Assembly: GCF_014699115.1 (NCBI RefSeq)
Contig: NZ_JACXAD010000010.1
Coordinates: 122,759-186,758 of the forward strand
Direction of reading: 5' to 3'
From: Hymenobacter montanus
GTDB taxonomy: Bacteria > Bacteroidota > Bacteroidia > Cytophagales > Hymenobacteraceae
DNA length: 64,000 bases
The first letter of the stretch is position 1; each line of letters begins with the position of its first letter. This document shows, piece after piece, positions 62,650 through 64,000 of this stretch. The notes under the pieces were generated by a model. It did not search any database, was not told the origin of the DNA, and saw only the letters and a program-made list of their open reading frames with translations. The position numbers were made by a program, and so were the translations under genes.

Positions 62650-64000
62650 CTACGGCAGCTTAATGAGCTTTTTCCGTTGCTCATAGCCGTGCTTGCCGCG
62701 CACGATGAGCAGGTACATGCCCGAGGCCACGCCCCCGCTGGGAACCGTGAGCTGGTGCCGGCCCGCGGCCTGCCGACGAGCAGTGAACAGTGATTGAGCC
62801 AGGCTACCGTTCATGGCTTGCAGCTGCACGCTCACCTCGTCGGCTTGCGGCAATTCATACGTCAGGGTAAAGGTTTCCCCAACGGGGTTGGGGTAGACCT
62901 CAATGGCTCTTTCCCGTTGCTTTGCCGCAGGGGCTGAGCGGAGGGCGACGGAGTTGGGGCGAGGGTTAGCGGATGAAGGGAGTATATGGATGTTGAGCGG
63001 CTTGCGGTCTTCCACCACGGTGCCATCCTTTAAGTAAACCCGCGGCTTGAAAACATACGTCCGGTTTTCCGTGGGCGTCCAGGTGGTGTAAAAGCCCTCT
63101 GTTAAGGCATCCAGCTGGCGGCCTAGCGGAATGTTCTGCCACAGCGGAACGGCAACCCCATCGAGCAATAGCTCAACTCGATCCAAGTTTTCCATGAGGG
63201 TTAACTCCACCTCCTCCGGATCGATGTCCAACTCATTCCCGTAGACGTCTTCCGGGCTTATTTCTACCAGCGCGCCCAGCTCAAGCGGCTTGTTTACCCC
63301 ATCCCTTATTGAGTAATTCTCCTCGTAAGAAGAAGAAGGCGCACTGTGTTGGATTACAATATTGTGGGGATTGTTGTTGAGATAGAGAATGGGGTACTTG
63401 GCCGTGCTGCTGCCTTCGTAGGAGCGGTTTTCGTAGGAAGCTATTACCTTGATACGCTCATTGGCCGCCAGGGGCCGGCCCAGGTTGAAACAGATGATCC
63501 CGTACGCATCGGTCGACCAGCTATTGACGCCCCCGTTCAACAAGGGCGTTTCGGCGCCGCCCGCAACTAAGAACGCCTGGATCCCGCTTTGGTTTATCAA
63601 CAAGTCGCCCCACTTTTCGGCCACGAACAAGCAGGGCGTGGCAGCGGGCATTGTCAGCCACTTTTCGCCGTGGATAATGGCATTCAGTCGGGCTCGGATC
63701 TTGTCTGTGCTTTCTATGACAGTGGCCGGGGGAATATTAAAATCCGAGCGCTTCACCTCTTCGACCCCCGTGGCCTGAATCGGGCCAATCACTAACACTT
63801 CCTGTTCTAAGGCGGTATTCGGCGATTTGACGGTGAACTCCGGGTCGATTTCCAGCTGCATGATGACTCCCTCCTCCGTGAGCTGTTGGCCGGGCGGCAC
63901 ATAGAAGGCATCTACCGCGAATCTGGCCGCTACGGCATAGGAAAGCGACCAGGACGTGAAAATGCTGAAGTTGGAGACCGAACTGTGATGCCGGGCGGGA
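62650..64000 (-). CDS. T9SS cargo protein with sorting domain, 5' truncated by window edge
   Basis: The frame is open to the right edge, so the N-terminus is outside; at least 449 residues are seen. The central part (PEFTVKSPNTALEQEVLVIG, then INQSGIQAFLVAGGAETPLL and YGIICFNLGRPLAANERIKV) looks like beta-rich surface modules, with a run of acidic segments (DIDPEEVELTLMENLDRVEL). The C-terminal 80 residues are a type A sorting domain: IEVYPNPVGETFTLTYELPQ, VASGMYLLIVRGK and the final KLIKLP. It is probably a large surface or secreted protein; function unknown. Confidence 0.82.
   Translation of the reverse strand, partial: PARHHSSVSNFSIFTSWSLSYAVAARFAVDAFYVPPGQQLTEEGVIMQLEIDPEFTVKSPNTALEQEVLVIGPIQATGVEEVKRSDFNIPPATVIESTDKIRARLNAIIHGEKWLTMPAATPCLFVAEKWGDLLINQSGIQAFLVAGGAETPLLNGGVNSWSTDAYGIICFNLGRPLAANERIKVIASYENRSYEGSSTAKYPILYLNNNPHNIVIQHSAPSSSYEENYSIRDGVNKPLELGALVEISPEDVYGNELDIDPEEVELTLMENLDRVELLLDGVAVPLWQNIPLGRQLDALTEGFYTTWTPTENRTYVFKPRVYLKDGTVVEDRKPLNIHILPSSANPRPNSVALRSAPAAKQRERAIEVYPNPVGETFTLTYELPQADEVSVQLQAMNGSLAQSLFTARRQAAGRHQLTVPSGGVASGMYLLIVRGKHGYEQRKKLIKLP

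Overview
The window looks like a chromosomal segment of a GC-rich Bacteroidota bacterium, most likely Hymenobacter or a close relative (Cytophagales). The signs are type IX secretion sorting tails on several secreted proteins, TonB-dependent receptors with carboxypeptidase-like plug extensions, TACCTTTG (-7) promoter boxes in place of sigma70 sites, weak or absent Shine-Dalgarno sequences, and household genes typical of that group (DUF349 protein, COG2509 FAD protein, YqgE, DUF1015, HxlR/NmrA pair). The genus is an inference from gene content; no 16S rRNA gene is present.

Layout. 0-9.5 kb: L,D-transpeptidase (cut by the left edge), a decayed ABC exporter, a GerW-like protein, a zinc alcohol dehydrogenase, a TrpF-like protein, rpe, a TonB receptor, a fatty acid hydroxylase/sterol desaturase and a Crp-type regulator. 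9.6-17.5 kb: a complete histidine pathway on the + strand, hisG-hisDC-hisB-hisH-hisA-hisF-hisIE. It is preceded by a 47-codon leader peptide with five consecutive His codons, and hisD and hisC form one continuous reading frame. 17.5-23.4 kb: an AT-richer accessory stretch with an HxlR/NmrA pair, an uncharacterised 338-aa protein with large inverted repeats upstream, the debris of a WYL regulator plus DinB gene, and a T9SS cargo protein.

23.4-49.8 kb: mostly core genes. These are a TPR protein, gyrA, an HD phosphohydrolase, a secreted M43 metalloprotease, tRNA-Thr(TGT), a DUF349 protein, yqgE, pdxH, a DUF1015 protein, maf, two tandem GT-C type membrane proteins, a small EamA protein, a glycosyltransferase, gpsA, an efflux adaptor with a TolC partner but no pump, sdaAB and a tryptophan 2,3-dioxygenase family protein. 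Many are closed by strong hairpin terminators.

49.9-58.5 kb: accessory DNA. An AT-rich SDR gene is followed by an MHS-type transporter gene cut into an N-terminal and a C-terminal piece about 6 kb apart. Between the pieces lie Tn3-family remains: tnpA pieces, a truncated tnpR and two 38-bp ends running GGGG to TAAG. IS3-like scraps, a full-length TonB receptor and a small secreted protein lie there too. 58.6-64 kb: an FAD dehydrogenase, an unknown protein, an arsR-DUF6428-GNAT cluster resembling the start of an arsenic operon, a very strong hairpin, and a T9SS cargo protein cut by the right edge.
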